Shown here in pieces: positions 7,489 through 16,309 of a stretch of DNA of 39,005 nucleotides (position 1 is its first letter; every line of letters starts with the position of its first letter). The translations under genes were made by a program, and so were the position numbers. Below the pieces are notes generated by a model that was not told the DNA's origin, searched no databases, and was given only the letters and a program-made list of their open reading frames with translations. This DNA comes from JAIBCM01 sp041395165 (GTDB taxonomy: Bacteria; Verrucomicrobiota; Verrucomicrobiia; JADLBR01; JAIBCM01). The DNA lies in NCBI GenBank assembly GCA_041395165.1, contig JAWLBA010000014.1, positions 1 to 39,005 on the forward strand, given 5' to 3'.

Positions 7489-7884
7489 ATGAAATTAAGT
7501 AGCGAAGCAAAGCAGTTAGCCAAATCGCTCTTGGTTTTTTGTCGTGTTGGAGAAGGACGAGTGGACGAGTCGCGTGTGCGTTTGGTTTTAGAAAAGGTGT
7601 TAAAAGAAAAACCCCGTCAGTATTTGGCGGTGTTGACGCGATTTAAAAAATTAATTGCATTGGAATTGGCCAAGCGTGCTGTGATTGTGCAAAGTGCAAT
7701 GCCTTTGGAATCAGATCAGCAACAAAATGTAATGAGTTTTTTAGAAGGACGTTATGGAAAAGGGTTAACGCCGTCCTTTGAAGTAAAGCCGGAATTGCAA
7801 GGGGGTTTACTAATTAAAGTGGGATCGGATGTGTGGGATGGTTCGATGAAGAATCGTCTCGAGCGATTGAAAGCAATGTGTTAA
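7489..7884 (+). CDS. atpH: ATP synthase F1 subunit delta, short form
   Basis: It sits at the atpH position between atpF and atpA. Its C-terminus ELQGGLLIKVGSDVWDGSM followed by LERLKAM is the conserved delta ending (GG-[IL]-x-[IL]-x-[IV]-G-x-x-x-x-D-x-S). At 131 aa it is some 45 residues shorter than the usual delta of about 180 aa, so the N-terminal helical domain, which normally caps the alpha subunits, is reduced. No disruption is visible, and I recall short deltas of this kind in Verrucomicrobiota. It is probably functional rather than truncated. Confidence 0.85.
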   Translation: MKLSSEAKQLAKSLLVFCRVGEGRVDESRVRLVLEKVLKEKPRQYLAVLTRFKKLIALELAKRAVIVQSAMPLESDQQQNVMSFLEGRYGKGLTPSFEVKPELQGGLLIKVGSDVWDGSMKNRLERLKAMC

Positions 7885-7902
7885 GGAGAAAAGAAAGTAT
7901 TT

Positions 7903-9436
7903 ATGAGTAGCATTTTACAGGAATTAGAATCAACGATTTCAGGATTAAAAACTGAAGTCAATCGGTCAAACATTGGCATTGTTCGCGAAGTGGGTGATGG
8001 TGTGGTGAAGGTTGAGGGTTTAACCGATGTTCGACTTAATGAAATGATTGAATTTTCCAATGGATTATTTGGCTTGGCGTTGAATCTCGAAGAAACTGAG
8101 GTAGGTGGCATTTTGTTGGGCGATGACATGGGAATTAAAGAGGGTGACGAATGCAAAACGACAGGTCGTTTATTGCAAGTGCCTGTCGGAAAGGGTTTGC
8201 TAGGACGCGTGGTCAATGCGTTAGGTCAACCTTTGGATGGTAAAGGACCGATTGCTTCGGAAACGTTTTATCCTGTGGAAAAAATCGCGCCTGGCATTAT
8301 CAAAAGACGTTCTGTTTCGCAGCCGGTGCAAACAGGAATTATGCCAATTGATGCGATGATTCCGATTGGTCGCGGACAACGCGAATTGATTATCGGCGAT
8401 CGTGCTACGGGTAAAACGACGATTGCGATTGATGCGATGATCAATCAAGCTCGCATTAATAAAGCCAACGAAGGTAAACCTGGTTTTCGTCCGCTTTATT
8501 CTATTTATGTGGCAGTGGGTCAGAAAAATTCCAATATTGCGCGAGTGTTAAACGTGTTGGAAGAAGCAGGCGCGATGCCTTATACAATCGTAATTTCAGC
8601 GCCAGCTTCTGAGTCGGTGGCAAACCAATATCTTGCTCCTTTTTCTGGTGCGGCGATGGGCGAATGGTTTATGGATAATGGCATGGATGCATTGATTGTG
8701 TTTGATGATCTTTCCAAACATGCTGTGGCTTATCGTCAGATTTCGTTGGTTTTGAAACGCTTCTTCCGGTCGCGAAGCTTATCCGGGCGATGTGTTTTAT
8801 TTGCACAGTCGTTTGTTGGAGCGGTCTGCGCGTTTGAATGAAAAAAATGGTGATGGCTCTTTAACTGCATTACCCATTATCGAAACGCAAGCGGGTGACG
8901 TTTCAGCTTACATTCCGACGAACGTGATTTCCATTACCGACGGTCAGATTTATTTGGAAACCGATTTGTTTTATCAAGGGGTGCGCCCCGCGATCTCTGT
9001 GGGTCTTTCTGTGTCGCGTGTGGGTTCTGCAGCGCAAATTAAAGCGATGAAACAAGTCGCGGGAAAAATTAAGGGCGAGTTGGCTCAGTTCCGTGAGTTG
9101 GCGGCATTTGCTCAGTTTGGCTCCGATTTGGATGCGGGAACAAAAGCAAAACTGGATCGTGGTGCGCGTATTGTCGAGTTATTTAAGCAACCGCAATACA
9201 ACCCAATTCCTACAGAAGTGCAAGTGGCCATTATGTTCGCGATACAAAACAATTTCTTGGATGATGTGCCCGTTGACAAAGTGAAGGATTTCCAAAATCG
9301 CTTATCGGAGTATTTCACCACGCGCAAAACTGAGTTGTTGCAATCGATTGCTCAGAAACAGGCGATTGATGATTCGCTTTCTGCGGAACTGAAACAAGCG
9401 ATCACTGTTTTTAAAGAAACTTATCAAGCTAGTTAG
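7903..9436 (+). CDS. atpA: ATP synthase F1 subunit alpha, frameshifted as sequenced
   Basis: Non-catalytic nucleotide-binding subunit of F1. The P-loop GDRATGKT lies at residues 165-172, followed by YVAVGQKNSNIARVL. The frame is open to about 8768, where TTGAAACGC is followed by TTCTTCC instead of six bases before GGTCGCGAA. The conserved sequence resumes one frame over as GREAYPGDVFYLHSRLLERS and runs to the stop at 9434-9436, including VSRVGSAAQ with the arginine that reaches into the catalytic site. The length is 1534 bp, a net +1. One extra T after CGC would explain it, restoring R-S-S-G-R-E. The rest is well conserved, so a sequence error or very recent mutation is likely. atpG starts 3 bp downstream. 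Confidence 0.92.
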
Positions 9437-9439
9437 TTC

Positions 9440-10324
9440 ATGGCCAATACTCGTGACATTCGACGCAGGATTAAGTCGATTCGTAATACCGCACAAATTA
9501 CGAAGGCGATGCAGATGGTGGCTGCGTCGAAAATGCGGCGCGCACAAGAAGCGGCGCTTTCAGGACGACCTTATTCACAGTTGTTGAATCAAATGTTGGA
9601 GGCGGCTTCTGATGAAGAGACGTTTCAACATCCTTTGCATCAATTGCGAGAGGGTAATCGCACAGCCTTATTAGTGATCACAACGGACAAAGGTTTGTGT
9701 GGAGCTTTAAATTCTAATCTGTTGCGTTTGATTGCGAATTATCCTGCGGAAACTCAATTTGTGACGGTAGGACGTAAAGGGCGCCAATTTTTAGCTCGCA
9801 CAAAACGCAATTTGGTGGCGGATTTTGAAGTCAGCGAAGGGTGTCGTTTTTTAGAAGCGAAAAAAATTGGTTCTTTTTTGATGAAACTTTTTTTGGAGGA
9901 AAAAGTGGATCGAGTGGAGGTGGCTTACACTAATTTTATTAGCACTTTGACGCAGACGCCAACGATTGAGCCTTTGTTGCCTTTAGCGGTTGATTTTAAA
10001 GCAACGGCAGCCGGGTTAACGGTTAGTGATAAAGCTGAGCAGGAGGTTCAGCCAAAGGAAAAGCGTTTGGAAAGTTTGTTTGAACCTTCTTCAAGAGCCG
10101 TTTTGGAAAGTTTGTTTCCGCATGCGGTTAATTTCGAGATTTGGCATTATCTTTTAGAAGCGCGTGCTTCGGAGCACAGTTCGCGAATGGTGGCCATGAA
10201 AAATGCTACGGATAATGCGAAACAGTTGATTAAAGATTTAACTTTGGAGTATAACAAGATTCGCCAAGCGGCAATTACCACAGAGCTTTTGGAAATTAGC
10301 GCGGCCGCAGCGGCGATGAATTAG
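9440..10324 (+). CDS. atpG: ATP synthase F1 subunit gamma
   Basis: Central rotor shaft. At 294 aa it has normal length. The N-terminal helix begins with the standard signature DIRRRIKSIRNTAQITKAMQ and MVAASKMRRAQ, and the C-terminal helix ends SRMVAMKNATDNAKQLIKDL and ITTELLEISAAAAAM. These two helices form the coiled coil inside the alpha-beta hexamer. The middle domain (TALLVITTDKGLCGALN) is intact. It is tightly packed between atpA and atpD. Confidence 0.96.
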   Translation: MANTRDIRRRIKSIRNTAQITKAMQMVAASKMRRAQEAALSGRPYSQLLNQMLEAASDEETFQHPLHQLREGNRTALLVITTDKGLCGALNSNLLRLIANYPAETQFVTVGRKGRQFLARTKRNLVADFEVSEGCRFLEAKKIGSFLMKLFLEEKVDRVEVAYTNFISTLTQTPTIEPLLPLAVDFKATAAGLTVSDKAEQEVQPKEKRLESLFEPSSRAVLESLFPHAVNFEIWHYLLEARASEHSSRMVAMKNATDNAKQLIKDLTLEYNKIRQAAITTELLEISAAAAAMN

Positions 10325-10335
10325 AGGAAAGTAAT

Positions 10336-11751
10336 ATGGCAAATACAGGTAAAGTAGTTCAAATTATTGGCGCGGTAGTGGATGTTGATTTTTCATCCAG
10401 TCAACTGCCCGCGCTTTACTCCGCTTTGGAAGTAGAATATAGCATAGGAAAAGAAAACAAAAAATTAACCCTCGAAGTGCAACAACATTTGGGTGAAGGT
10501 TGGGTGCGAGCGATCGCGATGTCATCCACGGAAGGATTGCAACGAGGTTTGAGCGTTGTCGATAAAGGCGAGCCGATTTCGGTGCCGGTGGGTGATGGTA
10601 TTTTAGGCCGTGTTTTTAATGTGTTAGGAGAGCCGGTGGATGAACGCGGTCCTGTGCAATTTGAAAAACGTTATCCGATTCATCGCAAGGCACCGACTCT
10701 TTTGGATCAAGACACCAAAGCTAATATTTTAGAAACGGGCATTAAAGTTATCGACTTGATTTGTCCTTTCACCAAGGGAGGAAAAGTGGGTGCTTTTGGT
10801 GGTGCGGGTGTGGGTAAGACGGTTGTTATCATGGAGTTGATTAACAATATCGCAAAAGGTCACGGTGGTTATTCCGTTTTTGCGGGTGTAGGAGAACGAA
10901 CTCGTGAAGGGAATGATCTTTATAATGAAATGTCAGAAGCCGGGGTTATTGATTTGAAAAATTTAGAGAAATCCAAAGTGGCGCTGGTTTATGGTCAGAT
11001 GAACGAGCCGCCAGGAGCGCGTTTACGTGTGGCTTTATCGGCTTTAGCGATGACAGAGTATTTTCGTGACGAAAAAAATCAGGATGTGTTGTTATTTATC
11101 GATAATATTTTCCGATTTTCGCAAGCGGGTTCAGAAGTTTCAGCTTTGCTGGGTCGAACTCCAAGTGCGGTGGGTTATCAGCCCACGCTGGCAGCAGAAA
11201 TGGGCGATTTACAAGAACGCATTACCTCTACAAAGAAAGGTTCGATCACTTCGTTCCAAGCGGTTTATGTGCCTGCTGACGATTTAACTGACCCTGCACC
11301 GGCTAATACTTTTGCGCATTTGGATTCGACGATTGTGTTGGAACGTTCCATTGCTGAGTTAGGAATTTATCCTGCTGTGGATCCTTTAGCGTCTACCTCT
11401 AAAGCGTTAGCACCTGAGATTGTGGGACAAGAGCATTATGAAGTCGCCCGTGGTGTACAAAAAGTTCTACAACGTTACAAAGATTTGCAGGATATCATTG
11501 CGATTTTGGGTATGGATGAATTGTCGCCAGAAGATAAATTAACCGTTTATCGTGCGCGTAAAATTCAGCGTTTCTTGAGCCAACCATTCCATGTTGCTGA
11601 AGTGTTTACGGGTGCGAAAGGTCAATATGTTTCCATTCAAGAAACCGTGCGAGGTTTTAAAGAAATCCTCGAAGGTAAACACGATGAAGTGCCTGAAACC
11701 AATTTTTATATGAAGGGCGGCATTGATATGGTAAAGGAAGCTGCTGAGTAG
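10336..11751 (+). CDS. atpD: ATP synthase F1 subunit beta (catalytic)
   Basis: Catalytic subunit of 471 aa. The Walker A motif GGAGVGKT lies at residues 155-162. The catalytic-glutamate segment GERTREGNDLY starts at 186, followed by the Walker B strand VLLFIDNIFRFSQAGSE and the DELSPEDK segment near the C-terminus (the DELSEED-like lever). AGAGGA, 7 nt before the ATG, is a fair ribosome binding site. No disruption is seen across the whole gene, in contrast to its neighbours atpA and atpC. Confidence 0.98.
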   Translation: MANTGKVVQIIGAVVDVDFSSSQLPALYSALEVEYSIGKENKKLTLEVQQHLGEGWVRAIAMSSTEGLQRGLSVVDKGEPISVPVGDGILGRVFNVLGEPVDERGPVQFEKRYPIHRKAPTLLDQDTKANILETGIKVIDLICPFTKGGKVGAFGGAGVGKTVVIMELINNIAKGHGGYSVFAGVGERTREGNDLYNEMSEAGVIDLKNLEKSKVALVYGQMNEPPGARLRVALSALAMTEYFRDEKNQDVLLFIDNIFRFSQAGSEVSALLGRTPSAVGYQPTLAAEMGDLQERITSTKKGSITSFQAVYVPADDLTDPAPANTFAHLDSTIVLERSIAELGIYPAVDPLASTSKALAPEIVGQEHYEVARGVQKVLQRYKDLQDIIAILGMDELSPEDKLTVYRARKIQRFLSQPFHVAEVFTGAKGQYVSIQETVRGFKEILEGKHDEVPETNFYMKGGIDMVKEAAE

Positions 11752-11766
11752 TTTTTCTTTTAAACT

Positions 11767-12177
11767 ATGAGCCAATTAACTTTGCAAATCGTAACTCCGG
11801 AAGGGAATGCTTATTCTGATCAAGTGAACCATGTCACTTTACCGGGTGAAGAAGGTGAATTAGGAATTTTTCCTAAGCATGTTCCTTTAATGACTCGTTT
11901 GAAAGCAGGTGAGGTCTGTGTACGAAAAGAAAATGAAGAAGTTTATTTAGCGATTGGTGAAGGTTTGCGGAAATAACAGGTGAGCGAATTGCGATTTTAA
12001 CGGATAGCGCTTTGACTGAAGCGGAGATTGACGAAGATTCTGTGGAAAAAGCAATCGCGCGTGCAAAAGAAGCGTTGTCTCAAAAATTGTCTTCGGAAGA
12101 AATCGCTACCACTGGAAGCATTAATTAGTCGGTCCTTAGCGCAATTGAAATTAAAGCGACGCAGACGTGGCGCTTAG
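11767..12177 (+). CDS. atpC: ATP synthase F1 subunit epsilon, two compensating frameshifts as sequenced
   Basis: The first frame encodes the beta-sandwich start LTLQIVTPEGNAYSDQV and LPGEEGELGIFPKHVPLMTR. It would stop at 11976. One missing T in the TTT at 11964-11966 explains this: the next frame reads ITGERIAILTDSALTEAEID, the normal epsilon continuation into the helical domain. An extra G at 12114-12115 then returns to the first frame, giving EALISRSLAQLKLKRRRRGA and a stop at 12175-12177. Without the second correction the protein would end at 12128. The total is 411 bp, 136 aa, a usual length. Both events are single-base homopolymer changes, so a sequence error is suspected. It is the last gene of the operon. 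Confidence 0.88.
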
Positions 12178-12189
12178 TTTTGGTGCTCT

Positions 12190-13260
12190 ATGGCTGAAGA
12201 AAAAATTCAAGCTCCTGAAACACCCCGATTGGAGTTTTTAGCCTCGCGCCAGTTTAATAGTTGGTTATATGAACAACGCATCAGTTTAGCGTTTACCACT
12301 TATCAAACAGGCAAACTTTTTTTTGTTGGTTTACAACCGAATGGTCAACTATCCATCTTTGAGAGAACGTTTAATCGATGCATGGGTTTGTGGGCTGATC
12401 CGGGGACTCAAACATTATGGATGAGTACGCTTTATCAACTGTGGCGTTTTGAAAATTTTTTACCCGCAGGACAAATGGCCAATGGTTATGATCGCATGTA
12501 TATTCCTAAAATTGCTTATACGACGGGCGATTTGGATATTCATGATATTGTTGTGGAGGAGAGCGGGCGTTTGCTTTTTGTTAACACGTTATTTGGTTGC
12601 ATCGCGACATTAAGTGAAGCGCATAGTTTTGATAAAGTATGGGAAGCGCCTTTTTTGAGTAAGCTGGCAGCGGAAGATCGATGTCATCTCAATGGGTTGG
12701 CTTTGGAAAATGGGGTGGCCCGTTATACTACAGCTATTAGCCAAAGTGATGTGGTAGATGGTTGGCGAGAACATCGACGTGATGGCGGTTGTGTGATGGA
12801 CATGGCAACCGATCAAGTCATTGCGACTGGGCTTTCCATGCCTCATTCGCCACGCGTTTATCAGGATAAACTTTGGGTGTTAAATTCTGGCACGGGCGAT
12901 TTGGGTTATGTGGATCGTTCCAGTGGCGCTTTTACAGCCACAACTTTTTGTCCGGGTTATCCTCGTGGTTTGGCGTTTCATGATCGTTATGCCATTGTGG
13001 GTTTGTCTAAACCGCGACAAAATAAAACTTTTGAAGGGTTGGCATTGCAGGAAAATTTAACTGCCAAAAAAACTGAATCCCGTTGTGGGTTGCAAATCAT
13101 CGATTTGCAAACGGGCGATGTGGTACATTGGTTGCGGATTGAGGGTGTTGTCGAAGAGCTTTACGACGTTGTTGTGCTTCCCGGCATCATGCGTCCGATG
13201 GCCATAGGGCTAAAAACGGACGAAATTCGCCGTATTTTATCTTTGCCAAATTTAGAATAA
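12190..13260 (+). CDS. TIGR03032 family protein of unknown function
   Basis: A 356-aa protein that I recognise by its overall pattern as TIGR03032/DUF4915. Typical segments are SLAFTTYQTGKLFFVGLQPN, YTTGDLDIHDIVVEESGRLL, RCHLNGLALENGVARYTT, GLSMPHSPRVYQDKLWVLNS and RGLAFHDRYAIVGLSKPR. The repeated short beta segments suggest a propeller-like fold. No biochemical role is established to my knowledge; relatives occur fused to TPR domains or near glycan genes. It starts 12 bp after atpC on the same strand, so read-through from the atp operon is possible, though a functional link is not implied. Confidence 0.85.
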   Translation: MAEEKIQAPETPRLEFLASRQFNSWLYEQRISLAFTTYQTGKLFFVGLQPNGQLSIFERTFNRCMGLWADPGTQTLWMSTLYQLWRFENFLPAGQMANGYDRMYIPKIAYTTGDLDIHDIVVEESGRLLFVNTLFGCIATLSEAHSFDKVWEAPFLSKLAAEDRCHLNGLALENGVARYTTAISQSDVVDGWREHRRDGGCVMDMATDQVIATGLSMPHSPRVYQDKLWVLNSGTGDLGYVDRSSGAFTATTFCPGYPRGLAFHDRYAIVGLSKPRQNKTFEGLALQENLTAKKTESRCGLQIIDLQTGDVVHWLRIEGVVEELYDVVVLPGIMRPMAIGLKTDEIRRILSLPNLE

Positions 13261-13273
13261 GGTGTTCTAAAAA

Positions 13274-14380
13274 TTAATAATCGTTAATGCGATTGATAAG
13301 TTGTCGGAATCGACCAAAAGCTCTTCGATTAAAAGGAAAAGTAACGCGAGGCAATGTTAAGATTTCAGGTTCATTAGCTTCATCCGCATAAGCTTCGCAG
13401 CTACGAATTTTACCATTAAAAATGATATCTTTAAATTCGTCATTGAGTTTTGCAATTTCTGCTTCAGGGATCACTCTTTGCATGCGAACGACGAGATCGT
13501 CTTTGACGAAACGATAGGAGTGGAAATTTTTGTAAAAATGGCAAATTTCTTCACGCGCTTCTTCTAGTGAATCGGTCACTTTAAAAAGATGAAAATCTTC
13601 TTTTGAGATTAATCCATTATGAAGCAAATGATCACTGATGTAGTGAACAAACGCTGACCAAAAATTGCCACCCGTGGCATCGACGAATAGCAGGGGGACA
13701 ATGCGAGCTTTACCGGTTTGGATGAGTGTTAAGGTTTCAAAGGCTTCGTCCATTGTTCCAAAACCGCCAGGAAAACAGACGACGGCATGGGATTCTTTGA
13801 CGAAAGTTAATTTTCGAGTGAAGAAATATTTGAACGTAACGAGTTTGGGATCGTTTTGGATGGTTTCGTTGGCTTCTTGTTCAAAGGGAAGGATAATATT
13901 TAATCCAAAGCTTTTTTCGCGTCCGGCACCAATTTGAGCGGCGCCCATAATGCCTTCACCACCTCCGGTGACGACCATATAATTGGATTCTACCATCATT
14001 TGGCCGAATTGTTTTGCTGCAATATATTCTTGTCTTTCGGAGCGAGTGCGGGCGGAACCGAAAACGGCAACTTTTTTGGTATCGCGATATTTGGAGAAAA
14101 CACGATCGGCGACGCGCATTTCGGTTAGGGCGCGTGAGATTAATTTTAAATCGCCACGCTGAGGCTTATTTTTACCGAGTTTAATAGCGTTTGCGATTAT
14201 TTCACGATAAAATTCATTAGGCTCTTCGAGATCGGCGGCTTTTAATAGCTGAGTAATGGCCTCGTCGATGGCGGAATCTCCCATGAAGCCGCGAGGTCTA
14301 CGGTGTTGCACGGTTGCAAACACTTTATCTTCGGCTTCTGGAAAAGTTGGTGATGAATTTGATTTTTTATTTTGCATCAT
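13274..14380 (-). CDS. LOG family (TIGR00730) Rossmann-fold protein, long form
   Basis: The ATG at 14380 is preferred to an upstream TTG at 14398 and gives 368 aa. The core domain holds KVAVFGSARTRSE, VVTGGGEGIMGAAQIGAG and the LOG signature PGGFGTMDE at about residues 204-212. In cytokinin-activating LOG enzymes this signature cleaves ribose from nucleoside monophosphates. Extra segments, about 100 residues before the core and more than 100 after it, mark the longer subgroup whose substrate is uncertain. The related PpnN-type enzymes hydrolyse purine and pyrimidine nucleotides. It diverges from the MTHFR fusion, with only 29 bp between the starts, so their promoters must overlap. Confidence 0.85.
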   Translation of the reverse strand: MMQNKKSNSSPTFPEAEDKVFATVQHRRPRGFMGDSAIDEAITQLLKAADLEEPNEFYREIIANAIKLGKNKPQRGDLKLISRALTEMRVADRVFSKYRDTKKVAVFGSARTRSERQEYIAAKQFGQMMVESNYMVVTGGGEGIMGAAQIGAGREKSFGLNIILPFEQEANETIQNDPKLVTFKYFFTRKLTFVKESHAVVCFPGGFGTMDEAFETLTLIQTGKARIVPLLFVDATGGNFWSAFVHYISDHLLHNGLISKEDFHLFKVTDSLEEAREEICHFYKNFHSYRFVKDDLVVRMQRVIPEAEIAKLNDEFKDIIFNGKIRSCEAYADEANEPEILTLPRVTFPFNRRAFGRFRQLINRINDY

Positions 14381-14409
14381 GCCAATAGTTTCGCACAATT
14401 ACCTTTATT

Positions 14410-16251
14410 GTGGCAAATCTTTTAAATGTTCTAGATGAAAAAATAATAGTGGGCGACGGGGCTATGGGTACGCTGTTGCAAAGTCGGGGTGTGCCGATTT
14501 CGGCTTGTTTGGAGGAGTTGAATATTTCACAGCCTGAAATGGTTCAACAGGTGCATGAAGATTATTTAGCGGCGGGCTCGCAGTTGATTGAGACAAATAC
14601 CTTCTCAGCGAATCGTCCTCACCTGGCGCGCTACGGGTTAGAAAATCAAGTGGCCGAAATTAATTGGAAAGCGGTTCAGTTGGCTAAGGCAGTGGCTAAG
14701 TCGCGGGACGCTTTTGTAGTGGGATCGGTGGGGCCTTTAGCTTTGCGAGCGGCTACGGATGAAGGCTGGACGATATCGGATCGCGAAAATTGGTATCGCG
14801 AGCAGATGGGGGCGCTTTTGGATGGTGGTGTGCATGCGATTTTTTTGGAGACATTTTCGGATTTGGAAGAGATCCGGCGAGCACTCTATGTTTTTCGAAG
14901 TTTGGATAGTCGACCGGTTTTATGTTCCTTGGCTTGTTCGGAGGATGGTCATTTGGCAGGTGGTGAAACGGTGTGGGAAGCGTTTCAAACTTTGAAAGAG
15001 GAAGGGGCGACATTGTTAGGGCTGAATGCAACGTTGGGGCCGCGTGCGATGACGCATTTATTCGGAAATTTGCCTTTGGATTTGGATGTGTCTTATGCGG
15101 CATTTCCGAATGCGGGTAAGCCTAAGTTTTTGGAAGGGCATTATCTTTTTTATGCGGAGCCTGAGTATTTTGCTTCGGTAGCAAAAGAGTTGGTGCAGGA
15201 GGGGGTGCGATTGATTGGGGGTTGTATTGGCACGGAGCCGGCTCATATTGCGGCGGTGGCGGAAGCGGTTAAAGGATTACAACCGGTTAAGATTAAAAAA
15301 GTTGTTCCAGCTAAGATTCAAGTGCAGAAAGCTGAATCAAAAATAGGAAAAGAAAAATCTCCCACGCTAGTTGATCTTTATCGCAAGCAAACCACGGTTA
15401 TTGTGGAGTTGGACACGCCGAAATCGTTGGCGATGAAAAAATTTTTGGCAGGCGCGCAGGCTTTGTATGAGGCTGGGGCTGATGCGGTGACGTTGGCGGA
15501 TAATTCTTTGGCTATTTTGCGAGTAGGCAATTCTGCGGCCGGAGTTTTGTTGCAAGAAAAAGGTATTCGGCCTTTGCTTCATCTTTCTTGTCGTGATCGT
15601 AATGTTTTGGGCTTGGAATCGGAGGTGTTGGGTTGGTCGGTTTTGGGATTGGATCATGTACTGGCGATTACGGGTGATCCGGCAAAGGGTGGAGATCATC
15701 CTGGTGCGAGCAGCGTGTACGATGTGAACTCTGTGGGGTTGATTAAAATTTTGGCGCAGATGAATGAGGGAAAAAATTCTGTGGGTCGTGATCTTAAAGA
15801 TAAAACTCGTTTTGTGATTGGATGCAGTTTTAATCCCAATGCGAAAAATTTTGATTCGCAGATCAAGAAGTTAGAGTCGAAGTTGAAAGCGGGCGCTACT
15901 TATGTGATGACGCAACCTGTTTTTGATTTGAGTTTAGTGAAAAAAACTAATGAATTAACTCGCGCGTTTGGTGTGCCTGTATTTGTGGGGGCGATGCCAT
16001 TAATTGGGTCGCGAAATGCGGAATTTTTGCATAACGAAGTTCCGGGGATTGTACTTACGGATGAAGTTCGCGAACGGATGAGGGGAAAAGAAGGTGTTGA
16101 GGGAGAAAAAGAGGGATTGAAGATTGCGGCTGAAATTCAGTCTGAAATTTTAAATTATTTTTCTGGGATTTATTTGATTACGCCTTTATTGCGTTATGAA
16201 ATGAGTTTGGCCTTAATGAGTTTAATTCCTAAAAAATGTTACCCTATTTAG
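14410..16251 (+). CDS. Fusion of homocysteine S-methyltransferase-like domain and methylene-THF reductase; zinc site degenerate
   Basis: 613 aa from GTG 14410. Residues 1-290 match the homocysteine S-methyltransferase family (DGAMGTLLQSRG, ETNTFSANRPHL). Residues about 315-613 match 5,10-methylenetetrahydrofolate reductase (ADAVTLADNSLA, VLAITGDPAKGGDHPG, YVMTQPVFDLSL, GIYLITPLLRYEM), an FAD TIM-barrel enzyme that makes methyl-THF. This is the order of Bacillus YitJ. The methyltransferase half has lost two of three zinc cysteines: Ala207 in GLNATLGP where Cys is expected, and Ile273 in GGCIGTEP where the second Cys of the pair is expected; only Cys272 remains. The changes are whole-codon (GCA, ATT). 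The reductase half looks intact. The gene may therefore serve as a reductase feeding the separate MetH. Confidence 0.88.
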   Translation: MANLLNVLDEKIIVGDGAMGTLLQSRGVPISACLEELNISQPEMVQQVHEDYLAAGSQLIETNTFSANRPHLARYGLENQVAEINWKAVQLAKAVAKSRDAFVVGSVGPLALRAATDEGWTISDRENWYREQMGALLDGGVHAIFLETFSDLEEIRRALYVFRSLDSRPVLCSLACSEDGHLAGGETVWEAFQTLKEEGATLLGLNATLGPRAMTHLFGNLPLDLDVSYAAFPNAGKPKFLEGHYLFYAEPEYFASVAKELVQEGVRLIGGCIGTEPAHIAAVAEAVKGLQPVKIKKVVPAKIQVQKAESKIGKEKSPTLVDLYRKQTTVIVELDTPKSLAMKKFLAGAQALYEAGADAVTLADNSLAILRVGNSAAGVLLQEKGIRPLLHLSCRDRNVLGLESEVLGWSVLGLDHVLAITGDPAKGGDHPGASSVYDVNSVGLIKILAQMNEGKNSVGRDLKDKTRFVIGCSFNPNAKNFDSQIKKLESKLKAGATYVMTQPVFDLSLVKKTNELTRAFGVPVFVGAMPLIGSRNAEFLHNEVPGIVLTDEVRERMRGKEGVEGEKEGLKIAAEIQSEILNYFSGIYLITPLLRYEMSLALMSLIPKKCYPI

Positions 16252-16253
16252 AG

Positions 16254-16289
16254 ACTGATTTTTTGGCTTTATTATTTTAAAAAGTCAGT
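16254..16289 (+). repeat. Inverted repeat in the leader of the second sigma factor
   Basis: ACTGATTTTTT (16254-16264) pairs with AAAAAGTCAGT (16279-16289) over 11 bp with one G-U wobble, leaving a 14-nt loop. It begins just after the stop of the MTHFR fusion and ends 16 nt before the sigma-factor ATG. The helix is AU-rich and has no following U-tract. It may be a weak terminator or a translation-controlling hairpin. Confidence 0.45.
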
Positions 16290-16294
16290 TCAAA

Positions 16295-16309
16295 ATGCCA
16301 GGTGAATGA
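16295..16309 (+). other. Possible four-codon leader cistron overlapping the sigma-factor start
   Basis: ATG CCA GGT GAA TGA forms a tiny open frame whose stop overlaps the sigma start as ATGA. The only SD-like bases (AGGTG) directly touch the sigma ATG, too close to act normally, so coupling from this mini-frame could matter. There is no direct evidence of translation. Confidence 0.2.

Noticed and set aside
8760..8790. Programmed ribosomal frameshift in atpA
   Set aside because: No stop-codon or slippery-site architecture and no obvious stimulatory structure; no such recoding is known to me in atpA. A single-base error is simpler.
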